A stretch of DNA of 59,121 bases from Guillardia theta CCMP2712 (taxonomy: Eukaryota > Cryptophyceae > Pyrenomonadales > Geminigeraceae): contig NW_005434588.1 in NCBI RefSeq assembly GCF_000315625.1, positions 224,558 to 283,678 of the forward strand. Direction: 5' to 3'. Positions 12,572-23,727 of this stretch are shown here, one piece after another (position 1 is the stretch's first letter; each line of letters begins with the position of its first letter). The position numbers and the translations under genes were made by a program. The notes under the pieces were generated by a model. It saw nothing but the letters and a program-made list of their open reading frames with translations. It ran no database searches and was not told the DNA's origin.

Positions 12572-13687
12572 ATGGCGCGCGTGCGAAACTCGATGAGGAT
12601 GGCGGTGGTGCTGGCGGCGTCTTCCTGCGCCATGTCCTTCTCCCTCAACACAGCCTCTCTGCTCTCTCGCTCTTCCGCCCAGCTGACGCTCTCCTGCTCC
12701 CGCAGGTCTCACCTGGTTCTTCGTCAGGCTGGGGGGGCACAGAGACTGAACATGGCACAAACTTTCACTGAGGCGGATACATGGAAGGCAACGGATATCC
12801 CGAAGCTGCTCAAGGAGGCTGCTACTCACTTCCTCGATGACGACAACGTCAAGTTCACCCCGACCAGCGGGGGCGTGAACAACCTGGTCCAGTACGTCGA
12901 CACCAGCGATGGTCAGCGGTATGTGATGAGGATCTACAACAACGGCGGCAACTCCGTGCGCGTCAAGTACGAGCATGCCGTGCTCAAGGAGCTGAACAAG
13001 CAGACCATGTCCTTCAAAGTCCCCGACTACGTGCCGAGCAAGAAGACTGGAGATACCCACGTGCTCCTGTCCAACGGCGCAGAAGCTTGCATGTGCCACA
13101 CCATCCCTGGAGAGCTTCCCAAGTCGGCAGAGCCAGCGAGCATCGGCAGGGCGGCAGGAGAACTGCTGGTGGCTCTGGGCAACGTGAAGATCGAGCTCAA
13201 GTCCCCGACTCCCCCCTACTTCGACATCTACAAGGTCCACCATGCGATCTCGAGGGAGAAATTCTTCGAGGAGATCCAGAAACCCTGGGCCGACAGCTGC
13301 AAGGAGTCGATGAACATCATGGTCCAAGAGTTCGAGAGGATCGAGAAGCGCCTGGAGGAGCTCAAGTCCCAGAACCTCCCCTTCCAGCTCATGTGGGATG
13401 CCCTTACCGTTCTCCTCCCCCCTCCCCACCCGCCTCTCTTACCTCCGCCCCTTCCCTTATCCTTGCAAACTGTGCAGTTCTCCTTTCCATCTCCTCTCTC
13501 TCTGCGCTCTTTCGTTGTTGCTCATTCTCCTCCATTCTCTCCTCTCCTCTCACCCCTCACCCTGCTCTGACTCCCTCTGAAGCATTTGTGTCTGCCTGCT
13601 CCCGCTCCTCCTCCTCCTCCTCCTCCACCACCACCACCACCACCACCACCACTTTTTCCTCCTGTTGCTGCTCCTCCTCCTCCGAGT

Positions 13688-13745
<58 letters not shown>

Positions 13746-14943
13746 CTCTCCCTCCCCTCCACTCACACATTGCCGGCAGCCACGGCGATCTTCACTTTGA
13801 CAACGTCCTCTACGACGGAAAGAAGGTGACTGGTCTGCTGGACTTCGAGTTTGCTGCGGAGGACTGGAGAGCAATGGAGCTTGCTGTCTGCCTTTCCAAG
13901 GTAGGAGAGGAGGAGAGGAGAGGAGAGGAGATGAAGGGAAGAGAGGAGAGGAGAGGAGAGGAGATGAAGGGAGGGGAGGGGAGGAGAGGGGAGGAGAGGA
14001 GAGGAGAGGAGATGAGAGGAGAGGGGAGGGGAGAAGCAGTTAGAAACAAGGCTCAGGACTGGGGGAGCTGACATGCATGTTGGCTCAGTACGCTGCGGAG
14101 AAAGATCCCTTTAACCTCATGGACTCGTTTGTCTCTGGATTTTGTGAGTATGGCGAGCTGACAAGGAAGGAGGTGAAGTGATGTCTCCTGCCCTTGCTCC
14201 TGCTCCTGCGCCTGCGCCTGCTCCTGCGCCTGCTCCTGCGCCTGCTCCTTTTCTTGTTGTTGCTTATGCCAACAGACAAGAATCAAGTTTGCTTTCTTCG
14301 CTCTCTCTGTCTGTAAGAATGTTTCTGATTGTGATTTGCAGGTGGAAGGAATTCCTGATATGATCAACCTGAGGATCATGTCCAATGTACTTTATTTCAT
14401 CGGAAGAGCTCTTGCCAAGGTACGGATGACGACGATGAGGAGGATGACGATGAGGATGATGAGGAGGATGACGATGATGATGATGATGATGATGATGACG
14501 CTTCAACTAAGATTGCGACTGATTTGACATGTCTTATCTCGCAGGAGGACACCATCGAGGCTCTGACGTCCCGTGCTGACATGTACGCTGAGAGGATCCA
14601 GTGGGTCAATGCGAACAGACAGGTGAGGAATCTTGAAGTTACATTTCCCCTCCTCCTCTCCTACTCTCCTTCAATTACCTTCATGCTTTCTGTCTGCTCC
14701 GTCTGGCCCTCTTACCCCCTCCCCTCCCTCGGTCTCCCCTGCTATTCAGTGATCTCCTTTCCTGCCCTCTCCTCTCCTCTCCTCTCCTCCCCTCCCCTCC
14801 CCTCCCCTCCCCTCCCCTCTCCTCCCCTCCCCTTTCCTCTACCCCCTCTCTCCTCTATTCTAGACTTGTCTCGTCAAACTATCATCAAATCTCTCTCCTC
14901 ACCCATAGAGAAGAAGCTCGCCGACAAGGCCTGGAAGCTCTGA
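12572..14943 (+). CDS. Plastid-targeted APH-fold kinase (homoserine/choline kinase-like)
   Basis: Six exons: 12572..13392, 13780..13900, 14089..14172, 14342..14419, 14545..14622, 14911..14943; all phases fit, giving 404 residues. Residues 1-22 form a signal peptide (AVVLAASSCAMS) followed by F, then a Ser/Arg-rich transit-like stretch, suggesting plastid import. Kinase features: SGGVNNLVQYV (nucleotide loop), RYVMRIYNN (ATP-binding strand), catalytic loop QLI-HGDLHFDNVLYDG, and metal-binding GLLDFEF. The motif order matches the aminoglycoside phosphotransferase clan. The DGKKVTGLLDFEFA style is closest to type-II homoserine kinases, but substrate cannot be fixed from motifs. The first intron (13393..13779) is packed with CCT/CAC and CTCCTG microsatellites; the final exon uses an AG two bases after another AG (14907-14910). 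Confidence 0.85.
13670..13746. repeat. CTCCTG hexanucleotide tract in kinase intron
   Basis: About nine to ten copies of CTCCTG/CTGCTC within intron 1, preceded by (CAC)n and (CTC)n tracts. Confidence 0.9.
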
Positions 14944-15425
14944 TAGCATAAAGCATGCGCAACACATGCACGAGTTGGAGATGAGGAAGGAGACGGAAAG
15001 AAATAGGGGAAGGGGAAGGAGGAGGGAAGGAGGGGGGAAGAAAGGGAAGGAGGAGGAGGAGGGGGAGGAGGAGGGAAGAAGGAGGAGGGGGAAAGGAGGG
15101 AGGGAGAAAGAGGATGGAAGGAGGAGGAGGAAAGAAGGGGTGGGGGTAGGGGAGGCGCGGGGTGGTGTAGAAGGGAGAGAGGAATGGATTGAGGGCGGGT
15201 GAGGGAGGTTTGAAGCCACAGAACTACTTCCGGACGAACAAGAGGAAAACTCACAGACACGAAGGAAAAGAAGTAGAGGGAGGAGGAGCAGGACGAGGAG
15301 GAGCAGGACGAGGAGGAGAGATTGAAGGAGGAACAGGAGGGGGAGCAGGAGGACGAGGAGGAGCAGGACTGGAAGTAGGAGGGGAAGGACTGGAAAGAGG
15401 AGCAGGGGCAGGGGCAGGAGCAGGG

Positions 15426-15469
<44 letters not shown>

Positions 15470-15549
15470 AGGTGGTGGTGGTGGAGGAGGAGGAGGAGGA
15501 TCATTGTATCACTTTCACTGAATTCATTCAAGTCACGTGCCTTTCACCC
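14944..15549. other. Convergent intergenic purine-rich stretch
   Basis: Lies between the 3' ends of the kinase gene (+) and the thylakoid-lumen gene (-). Mostly GGA/GGGA purine repeats (14990-15185 and 15280-15500), including an imperfect GGAGCA array near 15400-15470. A non-repetitive patch at 15200-15270 could be transcribed UTR; I cannot assign coding there. Confidence 0.7.
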
Positions 15550-17663
15550 CTAGAGGCCGAAGAGAGTTTGACCCTGAGCAGCCGTCAGACATCAGACCAT
15601 CCGCCTCCGCAGCTCCTGCCCCTCCCCCTGCTTCTGCTCCTTCCGTGCTTCTGCTCCTTCCGTGCTTCTGCTCCTTCCGTGCTTCTGCTCCGAACTCCTC
15701 TACTCCCCTCTCCTCGCTCTGCTCCTTCCTGCGCGTATCCTTCTTTCTTCCTCCCCTTCATGGCCTCAGCCTATTTGTCTTCGCCCTGCACTCCTCTCCT
15801 CCATTTCCCTGCCCCAGTACCTTGAGGTTAGCCTTGCCCTTGATCGATCCAATCTCCTTCTCCTTCTTAGAAAGCTGCGGAAAATTCAGCCCCTCCTCCG
15901 CCTCCTCCTCCTCCTCATCATCATCATCATCAATATCATCATCATCATCATCAACCCCTCGTCCTCCCCCCGTCCCTGCTCCTGTTCAGTACAGAGGCAG
16001 CATACCTCTTCCTCGGCCTTCTTCACAGCTGCCTCAGCTTCAGCAGCCTTCTTCAGCAGCTCATCCTGTAGCTCACCCGTCAGCTCACTCCCTCCTTCCC
16101 TCTCCTCCTCCTCACCTTGTTCGCAGAGTTCGCCTTCTTGGCAGCCTCAGCCTGCTTGAACTCTCAGCGATTCGCTTCCGCCCCCCCCTGCTCTCCTTCT
16201 CCTCCTTCTCTCTCTGTCCTCCTCTCCTCCCCTCCCCTCCCTTCCACTCCTTCCCCTCCCCTTCCTCTCATCTTGCTTCACCTTTGCCTGGGCCTCAGCC
16301 TGAGCCTGGACAAGCGAGCGGGTCAGAGTGAACGAGAGAAAGAAGGACCACAACAAGCAGCTGCAGCAGCCAGGCAGGAGGGAAAGCAGAACAGAGAGAG
16401 GAGGGAGAAGCTAGACAAATATGAAAGGATGGTGGTGGTGGTGGTGGGGGGGGGGGGGGAGCACGAACAGGAACATAAGGAGCTGTAAAAGGTGGAGGGT
16501 GGTGACGAAGGAGGAGGACGAGGGAGGTAGGGGAGTTATAGAGAGGTTACCTTATCAGCAGCAGCCTTATCAGCAGCAGCCTTCTGTGCAGCCTTCTCAG
16601 CAGCAGCCTGCGATTCACGATCATCCAACTCCTCTCCTCTGATTCTTCCCCTCCCTCCCTTTCCTTCCCTTTCCATCCCCTCCCTCCCTTCGCTTCCTCT
16701 CCCTCCCTCCCAGCCTACCTCTTTGTTTCCACCTTCCTCCTCCTCCCCTGCCACCCTCACATCCCTCTTCCATACTCCCTCCCCCACCATAAGCCCTTCC
16801 CCTTTCGTTCACCTTGTCCGCAGCAGCCTTCTGAGCCGCCTTGTCAGAAGCAGCCTGCAGGAGTGTCAAAGAGGAGGAGGAAGAGGAGGAAGAGGAGGAG
16901 GAGGAGGAGGAGGGAGGAAGGAGAGGAGAAGAAAAAGAGGAGGAGGCGGGGGAGGAGAAACCTTGTCAGCGGCAGCCTTGGCCTTAGCCTGCGAGTTGCT
17001 CAGTTAGCTTTGACTTGCTCCTTCTTACTCTTCACCTCAGCATCAGCCTTGGCTGCGCTCTGATCAGCAGCAGGAGCCTTGGCAGCAGGAGCAGGAGCAG
17101 GGGCAGGGGCAGGAGCCTTCACTGGAGCAGGGGCAGGGGCAGGGGCTGAGCCTCCCTCATCAACGAACGCTCCAAGGGATCGAAGCTTGCTGATGTCAAC
17201 AGCAGCATCTGCAGGCTGCAAGCAAACAAATACATCAATCATCCACCTCCTCCTCCCTCCCTTCTCTCCCTTCCATTCCTCCCTCCTTCCCCTTCCCCCC
17301 CTCCCCTCCTTCTCATTCTCTTCTCTCTCCGTCCTCTCCCCTTTGACTTTTTCCTGTCTGACTCCCCAGTCCAACCTCCCTCCTCCCTTCTCCCTCCTCA
17401 CCTTCAGCGCAAAGGCAGCAGCAACGGCTGGGGCAAGGCCGAGAAGAGAACGACGGGAGACCTCTGGCTTGGCATCGTCCTTGGCCATGGCCATAGAGGA
17501 AACGCCAGCTCGCTGGCTGCGGAGGCCGTTGAGAGCAGGAGTAGCAGGAGACTGGGAGGGGGGAGATATCAGCAAGCAAAAGCTGCGTCACTCTGCTTAC
17601 AAAAGCGTCGGCGGACCCTGCGGCAGCCAGGGCGACAGCGAGTGCGATCTTTGGGCTCCACAT
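15550..17663 (-). CDS. Thylakoid-lumen Ala/Lys-repeat protein, 11 phase-0 exons
   Basis: Exons on the minus strand: 17601..17663, 17402..17551, 17036..17215, 16962..16988, 16813..16854, 16551..16607, 16282..16305, 16116..16151, 16006..16065, 15821..15865, 15550..15573; total 708 nt, 235 residues. Every exon length is a multiple of three and every intron is phase 0. Exon 1 is a signal peptide (ALAVALAAAGSADA) ending in F. Exon 2 is a transit-like stretch followed by SRRSLLGLAPAVAAAFALK, a twin-arginine thylakoid signal; processing probably follows PADA. Exon 3 has VDISKLRSLGAFVDEG then a Pro/Ala (PAPAPAP) linker. Exons 4-10 encode short helical units (AAADK, KAAQKAAADK, KKAAEAEAAVKK). The last exon is GQTLFGL plus TAG. 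Function unknown; an extended Ala/Lys/Glu helix attached to or in the thylakoid lumen is an inference. Confidence 0.8.
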
Positions 17664-19230
17664 GCTGGCAATGAAAAAAGATCAGCACAGATGCTGGTAA
17701 GGTCTGATGACGACGAAACTTTAGGGAGGTCAGGAGGAGGAGGAGGGAGAGTACCGGCGAGAACAGGGACCACAGCACTCGTGAAAATGGTCCCAGCAGG
17801 GAGAATATTGACAGACAGGCAGACAGATCAAATTGCACAGATAGACATATCAAAGTGGACCAAAACGAGGACTTTGTTCTATCTACACCTCTGGCTTTCT
17901 TGAAGAAATCCCAACTTGAAACAATGCTGCTTTTGACCTCGTTTCGTAGTTTGAGAACTTACAAGGGAAATTCAATCGAATTACAAAATCAGACAGGAAA
18001 ACCCTTTGAAACATGTACAACATAAACTCAAATCATTTTTTGAGACATCAAAACAGCAATCCAACAAAACAATTCATCGCAAATCAGCCCAGTCAAGAAA
18101 TGTTACATCGTTTTCACTCTGAAACCGCAGTGATGTCGGGGCTGGTCGAACATGTGAGATCAGACAAGGAGACGTATGCACGAGCTTGCTTCAGTGAATG
18201 AAACACAAGAGGAGGGAGGAGAAGGGAGGAGGAGAAGCCTTCTTCGGGACAACAAGGACGAAATTTCTTCCGTTTCCCCTCTGCATTGTGTCTTTCTTAG
18301 TCGGTTCTCCCGTACCCCCCACACCCCCCGATTTGAGCTCGATTACACCGGTGCTCATAGAACTACCCACGTTCTGGATGTAATGGATTTTACGACCCCC
18401 ATTGAGATCCCTCTGGTTCAATGACCGGTATTTTACCCAGAGAATCTTTCCTAAATGGACCGGTATCTATTAAAATCCTACCACCCTACCCTACCGCTCT
18501 CCACATTTTCTCATGACCCTTCTCTTAAATGTAGAAAGTGGCGGGCCATCCCTCCCGGGCCCTGAATGGCGGGCCATCCCTCCCGGGCCCTGAGCTGGTG
18601 GCGCCAGTGGTGGCGCCGTCCGAGTCCCGGTCCAGGCCTGAGGGTGGCGTCGCCCTGTGCGTCGCAGCCTGCGGGCCGGCCCGGGGACTGGCGCCACCTG
18701 CTGCCCTTCCCCCGGCCCCGGGCCGGAACGCGCTCACCGTCGAGTTCCCGCGGTCAGGCTGCCCGGCCCCCGACCCGGGCCGCATGACTCAGTGATTGTC
18801 AAAGTCACGCCCGGCGCGCTCAGCTGTCCGCCGGGCCCGGGAGATACTGAGTCAGCCTCAGAGAAAAGTACTAGGGAAGGAGTAAGGCAGAAGAGTATAG
18901 TGCTCTGGGGGTGACTGTGACCCAGGGACAGTAGAACAAGGGCTGAAGAGTTGTCTCCAGAATAACAAGCAGTGATGGTGGCGTGACAGGGAAGGGAGAG
19001 GAGAGGGAGAGGGAGCGTAGTAAGATCATGCAGCTCAGCAAGTGAAGAGCTGGAGATGTAACAATATACACTGACGAGAAGAAGGATCAGGTGACATCAT
19101 GCGCGAGCGGTTTAGGAAAAGCCTTGAATGGATTGAAATGAACTCGAGCAAACTTCATGACGTGTTCTTGACACTGTCGTTGACACCTTTTCTAGCAGAG
19201 GGAGAAGCGTGCTTTCAAGGCTTCTAGATC
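17664..19230. other. Divergent intergenic region with TACCC and GC-rich islands
   Basis: Separates the lumen-protein start (-) from the unknown membrane protein start (+). 17940-18190 is AT-rich. 18290-18500 holds ACCCCC/CCTACCCTACC words. 18540-18860 is a very GC-rich island with a 28-bp direct repeat and CAGTGATTGTCAAAGTCACG-type words. 18880-19150 is unremarkable and may contain the promoter of the rightward gene. Confidence 0.7.
18539..18594. repeat. 28-bp tandem direct repeat in GC island
   Basis: Two adjacent copies of a 28-bp unit containing GCGGGCCATCCCTCCCGGGC, differing only at the last base of the unit. Confidence 0.95.
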
Positions 19231-20336
19231 ATGGTGGACTCAAACGTCAAGATGCAAGTCGCATACGCATCAGCGATACTCTCCGTCTTGTGTCTCGGCC
19301 TTATCTGTATGAAATTCGGCAATCAGCAGAACCCTTCAGAACAGCTGGAAGTGTTTCAGAGGAGCGTGAGAGGTCCGAAGGGAAGATGGGGGGTTCAGTT
19401 GCTTGTTCCTTACAGCAAGGCTAGGAAGCAGTCTCTCTGGGGCGGAGATGGTCTGGTTACCACTGGGGACTACGTAGATGGTAGGAAGACGGTTCCTGGA
19501 CTGCATACCGATTGCATCCCTGGAGTGCTCAGGTCGGATTGCTCTCCCGCACAGGAGGACGGTGCATGGAGCAAGGAAGCAGCAGCATACATCGACCGGC
19601 ACACCAACGGCAAGCACTCCCAGACGAGTGAGCTTATGATGGGGTCCAAAGAGTGTGTGAGCTGACGTGTGGACAGTGGACGTCCTTCAGAAGAACGTGG
19701 ACAGGGCGTTCAAAGCCAGAGACGACTTCCTGAACGCGTGCCTGAAGGACTGGAGGAACTGCAACAAGCCTGCCGAGGAAGTGACGGGCTATGACGACCG
19801 CATCGATGACCAGAATGAGGCTGCTACCTTCGGGATCCAGTAACTTGCCAACTGCCCTCCTTCCTGTCTGACACTCCTGCCGCTCAAGGGGACCAGCGAC
19901 GACGGACCCATGGGCGTTCAACTACGGGAAGCCAGCGCTGAAGGATGCCGGAGTTCCTCCTCCTGAGCAGGTACGTGCTCGCCAGAAAAATTCTCTTATC
20001 TGCTGTTCTTGCTGGTGGTCACGCCGCCCCGACAGTACTCGGAGTACAACCCCAGGATGAGCGACGGAGCATGGAACGACGTTCCTCTACCGTCAGGAGC
20101 GGTGGGAGGCTTATAACCTTGCTCGTGCGTCCCCCTCGCTCACCGTGCTTTGAACCTCCGGCAGAATGGGGACGGTCTGCTTACCTCGACTGCATACTAT
20201 GCGTCCGATGTAAGTCTTTAACGTTCTGGCGCTCCATTTGGCTCCTCCTCCTCCTCCTCCTCCTCCTCCTCCTCCTCCTCCTCTCCTTCTCAAGCTTCTT
20301 TTTCTTCAGGGAGATTATCCTGGCAAGATCTACTAG
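19231..20336 (+). CDS. Unknown single-pass membrane-anchored protein
   Basis: Six exons: 19231..19627, 19677..19839, 19889..19970, 20036..20101, 20165..20209, 20310..20336; phases 1, 2, 0, 0, 0; 259 residues. An N-terminal hydrophobic segment (about residues 9-27, YASAILSVLCLGLICMKFG) is a signal anchor. The rest is soluble and acidic/polar, with scattered cysteines (TDCIPGV, SDCSPA, NACLKDW, RNCNKPA). DGLVTTGDYVDG and NGDGLLTSTAYYASDGDYPG look like two copies of a glycine/aspartate motif. The middle part (DVLQKNVDRAFKARDDFLNA) is probably helical. I recognise no family. The 49-nt introns 19628..19676 and 19840..19888 are typical minimal introns of this window. Gene reality is well supported by six phase-consistent exons. 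Confidence 0.75.
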
Positions 20337-20699
20337 ACAGCCTCGAAGTGCAGCCGTGATGCGAGCAGTTGAACGGTTATTGCCCGTTGCGGTACCACCT
20401 CGACTGTCCGCCGGATTGGACTTTTAAAAGGAGGCTGTTTCGGTGAAAGTCTCACTCACCGTTCGTCAGCACAGGCCATCCGTGACCCAGTCACAGTGGG
20501 TCATCACCAATCCTTTCAGTCACGGGCTTCAAGGCTTCAAGTTTCAAGACGTCACAAGGTGCCAGTGGCCACGTACTACCGTACGGTCGGTGACCGTGGC
20601 AGCCATCGCTCTCAGTATAGTACCCGTGCCGGGCGGGCTGCCGCGGTAGTACTGATGAAAAGAAGATCTCACGCCGTGGTTGGTAATCTATCTATGCCG
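20337..20699. other. Short GC-rich island between convergent genes
   Basis: 20440-20650 carries CAGTCACAGTGGGTCATCAC, TACCGTACGGTCGGTGACCG and GCCGGGCGGGCTGCCGCGG words like those of the larger islands. No gene seen. Confidence 0.6.
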
Positions 20700-22572
20700 T
20701 AAGTCTTGATGAAGAACTCTTGCATGCTGTAAACTTCCTCCCTCGCCTTCTCTGCGGATCATCGGCAACTCAGTTAGCACAACGCGGCAGCAAGTAAGTT
20801 TCCAAAATCTGAGGCTCCACATCTTGATCAGACCCGCTGCATTCTCCTAACTGTTCCGAACCTCGACAAGTGCCACTCTCCCTCACACGGCGAGGACTCA
20901 CCGGACAGCGCGACTTGTGCTATCAGCATCTCGGCTGCTTGCTGCTTAGGATCAGGGACGCAAGCAACAGGATGAGGAGAATTGACCTTCTGCGATGGTT
21001 CTGAGTAGAGGGAGATGAGAACGAGAGGGGGGAGCCCTGTAGGGGAAAGCGTCACAATCAGTCAAGCATGCTCGTCGCCCTGCTCTCTCCACCCTCCCCT
21101 CCTCACTGCGCCTCTACCCTCTACTCGACCCTCCTTGTTCGTTACCTCCGAGGGCGAGGAAGAGCTCCTGTAAGCTTCGCCTCGCGCACAGTCTTCGGAT
21201 AACCTGAGTGCAAGAATGAATGCAGCGTATATCAGCATAGTGGCACCAAGTTCCCTCTCCCTCCTCTTCTTCACAGTCTTCTCTTCATCCTGCCCTTCCC
21301 TCTTTTTCAGCTCACAGCGAGAGCAGATCCCTGAACTTCTCTCATTGAAGGCGCCTCCTGCCATTTAGAAATCGTTTCCTCCTGCATCCGGCCACTGTCA
21401 TCATTTCGCTGCTCTTCCATCACAGCAGCTTACACTCTTCTTCCTCCCCTTTGCCTTGCTCGACATGAATGATAAGATCATGCTCGAATAGCCATGGCCT
21501 GCAGGCAGCAGCGAGTGAATCAATAATCCCTCTGAATTCCGCCCCCTTCTTCCTCCTCCTCAATCCTCATCCGTCCTCCCCGCTCCCCTCGCTCCTCCAC
21601 GCAGCAGCTCTGCTCACTCAAGATCTTGACGAGGATCGGCATCAATATCAGCTCGTCTGCCTCCTCTGTGCCCGCGTCTCTTCCAAAGGGGATCTGCTCC
21701 GCCTGCAGGGAGCTGTCATACGTCTTGTGCTGCGCTACCGTGACACATGAAAGACAGCGTACAAGTGCTGCAGAGATTTCTTTGATCTCGGGATCGTCGT
21801 ATCGGTCCACAATGATCCATAGGATTCGATTCAAGCGCAAGAGAAGCTCCTGTAGGAAGCAGGGCACCGTCATGACACCAAGCGCAAGCGGCACGACACA
21901 GAGCGAGGACCCACAAGGTACCGCACGAAGTGAGGAGGAGATGAAACGGTCTTACCTCGCTCCCAGCCTCCTGACTGATGCACTCGTATCCCAGGAGCAG
22001 GATGACTTGGATGGAGAGCTTGACGATGTCCAGAGGGAACTTGAAGCTTACCCCGTCCTCCTCGGAGATGCTCACGAGGTCCATCAGGACATGCAGCACG
22101 TTGGAGGAGACGAGGTCGTTCTTGACTTCCCTCAGGAACCTCTGCAAGGCGTTGGTCAGGTCAGACAGCAGCAGAGCACACTACGCGCGAGCACCTGAGT
22201 CCCCTCCTCCTCGTCGCCTTCAATATCGCTGGTAAGTGTTATTGCCAGCATCAGGGCTGCTTTCAAGATATTCTTCTCGGTTTTGCGCCGCAGGAAGAAG
22301 ATTAACCCTCTCGGCCCAACGATCTGCCATGTCTCTCTGCGAGCCTGCACGTCTGTCCTGCACAGATGAGTGACGAGCGACAGGCTGGACGTCACGTTCC
22401 TCTCGTTCTCCTTGTTGAACTCTGACACGCTCATGGAAACTGCCATCTTGATGAAGCCGGCAGCGCAGATCACGTCGTTGGAGCGGTCGTCCTCCATAGC
22501 AGCGAGATCTCTCATCTTCACTACCGCTCTGCTGAAGAGCTCGTCCACAAATGGTAGGCCCTTCTCGTCCAT
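20700..22572 (-). CDS. Unknown armadillo/HEAT-like helical repeat protein
   Basis: Eight exons on the minus strand: 22195..22572, 21956..22141, 21618..21849, 21434..21498, 21316..21357, 21146..21203, 20902..21036, 20700..20752; phases consistent; 382 residues from the first ATG (MDEKGLPFVDELF). Leucine-rich amphipathic helices run throughout: GFIKMAVSMSV, SSLSLVTHLCRTD, ALMLAITLTS, HVLMDLVSISEEDG, LSIQVILLLGYECI, EISAALVRCLSCV, VIRRLCARRSLQELFLALGG, LPPLVLISLYSEP, QAAEMLIAQVAL. That pattern is typical of ARM/HEAT scaffolds, but I cannot name a family. One short exon (21316..21357, EAPSMREVQGSALA) is the least certain. The protein is likely a cytosolic adaptor. Confidence 0.7.
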
Positions 22573-22806
22573 GCTGCCGCCTCCCTCAGCGCCACACAAC
22601 GGCAGCAGAGCTCACTGCTTGACCGTACAACTTAGCTTCCAGCGCGCGCTCTCAAGACACAGGCACGCGCACATGGTGCGTCAGAGGTGCTGCTCGCATC
22701 GAGCCTCTCTGCCTCCCCTCATCGCAAGACGTGTCGGCGAGCGCTCGCGTTGCCATCGTGGGTCAAGAAAACAATTGACAAAGTCCCTCACTGTTAAGTT
22801 AAATGG

Positions 22807-22840
22807 TTTACTCAATGTTAAGTTAAAAATCAGTACGAAG
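22807..22840 (+). repeat. Dispersed motif, copy (partial)
   Basis: TTTACTCAATGTTAAGTTAA then AAATCAGTACGAAG: one substitution in each half relative to the full copies. Preceded by a second TTAAGTTAAA 19 bp upstream. Confidence 0.85.
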
Positions 22841-23727
22841 ATAATTGAGGGGTCTTTGCCGATCGTGGAGGGGCCTTCTAGAGGGGTCCGTTAAGCAGGG
22901 CTCTGAGTGAGTGAGGGGTCCTTGGATGGTGTGGAGGGGGTCTGGTGGGGGGGTCCGATCCTTGCCGCTGGTGGGCCGGGTTGAGGGGGGGTTGAGGCCC
23001 TGATGCAGGGGGTCTGGTGGGGGGGTCCTTGCTGCAGCTATTTCTGGTGGGCTGCAACATCGCTGCACGAGCGACATCGCCATGGGATGTAGTCTCATTG
23101 TCATGCAGTGGTCTGTGACTACCCCTCAGAACTCCTGCAACTACCCACCCCATCCCCATTGTTTCTTAGCTCAAAAAGAGACTACATGGCGTGTAGCTGG
23201 TGGTGTAGAACCACTCCATGAGTAACCCACCCTATCCCCTCCCATTGGCAGAACGTTTTATCACCGAAAGGAGGGGTCCATTTTACCATTTTGTAGCGTC
23301 ATGACATGGGTAGGTATACCACCCCTCCCCCTAGCAATTCGATGAAATAACAAACCTGATTGAAAACTCTGGAGGCAGCCTTGCACAAGATGTTCTCCTG
23401 CAGTCCTTCGACATGCGCTTGCAACCCCCCATGCTCCCCACTCACTCACTTACCACACTCTCTGATGCAAGACCATCCCTCTTGCCCTCCGCATTCAGAC
23501 TATCTCGACTCCCTCTTTCATGACAGTGCCTACCACAACAACATCATGCAAGGAAGCAATGGATGCGCAGTGCTAGAGTTGATATATGCTTTATCGGACG
23601 TGTAGTCGATCAACCCGTCCAAGCGTCAGTCTATTTTGTTGACAACGGGCTGCGACTACAAAATGACATGTACAGATCCAGTAATTGTAAAATTTCAATG
23701 CAATAAAGCTCCCGAAGTGTATCCCCG

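Noticed and set aside
15189-15290. Plus-strand fragment LKPQNYFRTNKRKTHRHEGK as a coding exon
   Set aside because: No start or splice partners; lies in a convergent 3' spacer of purine repeats.
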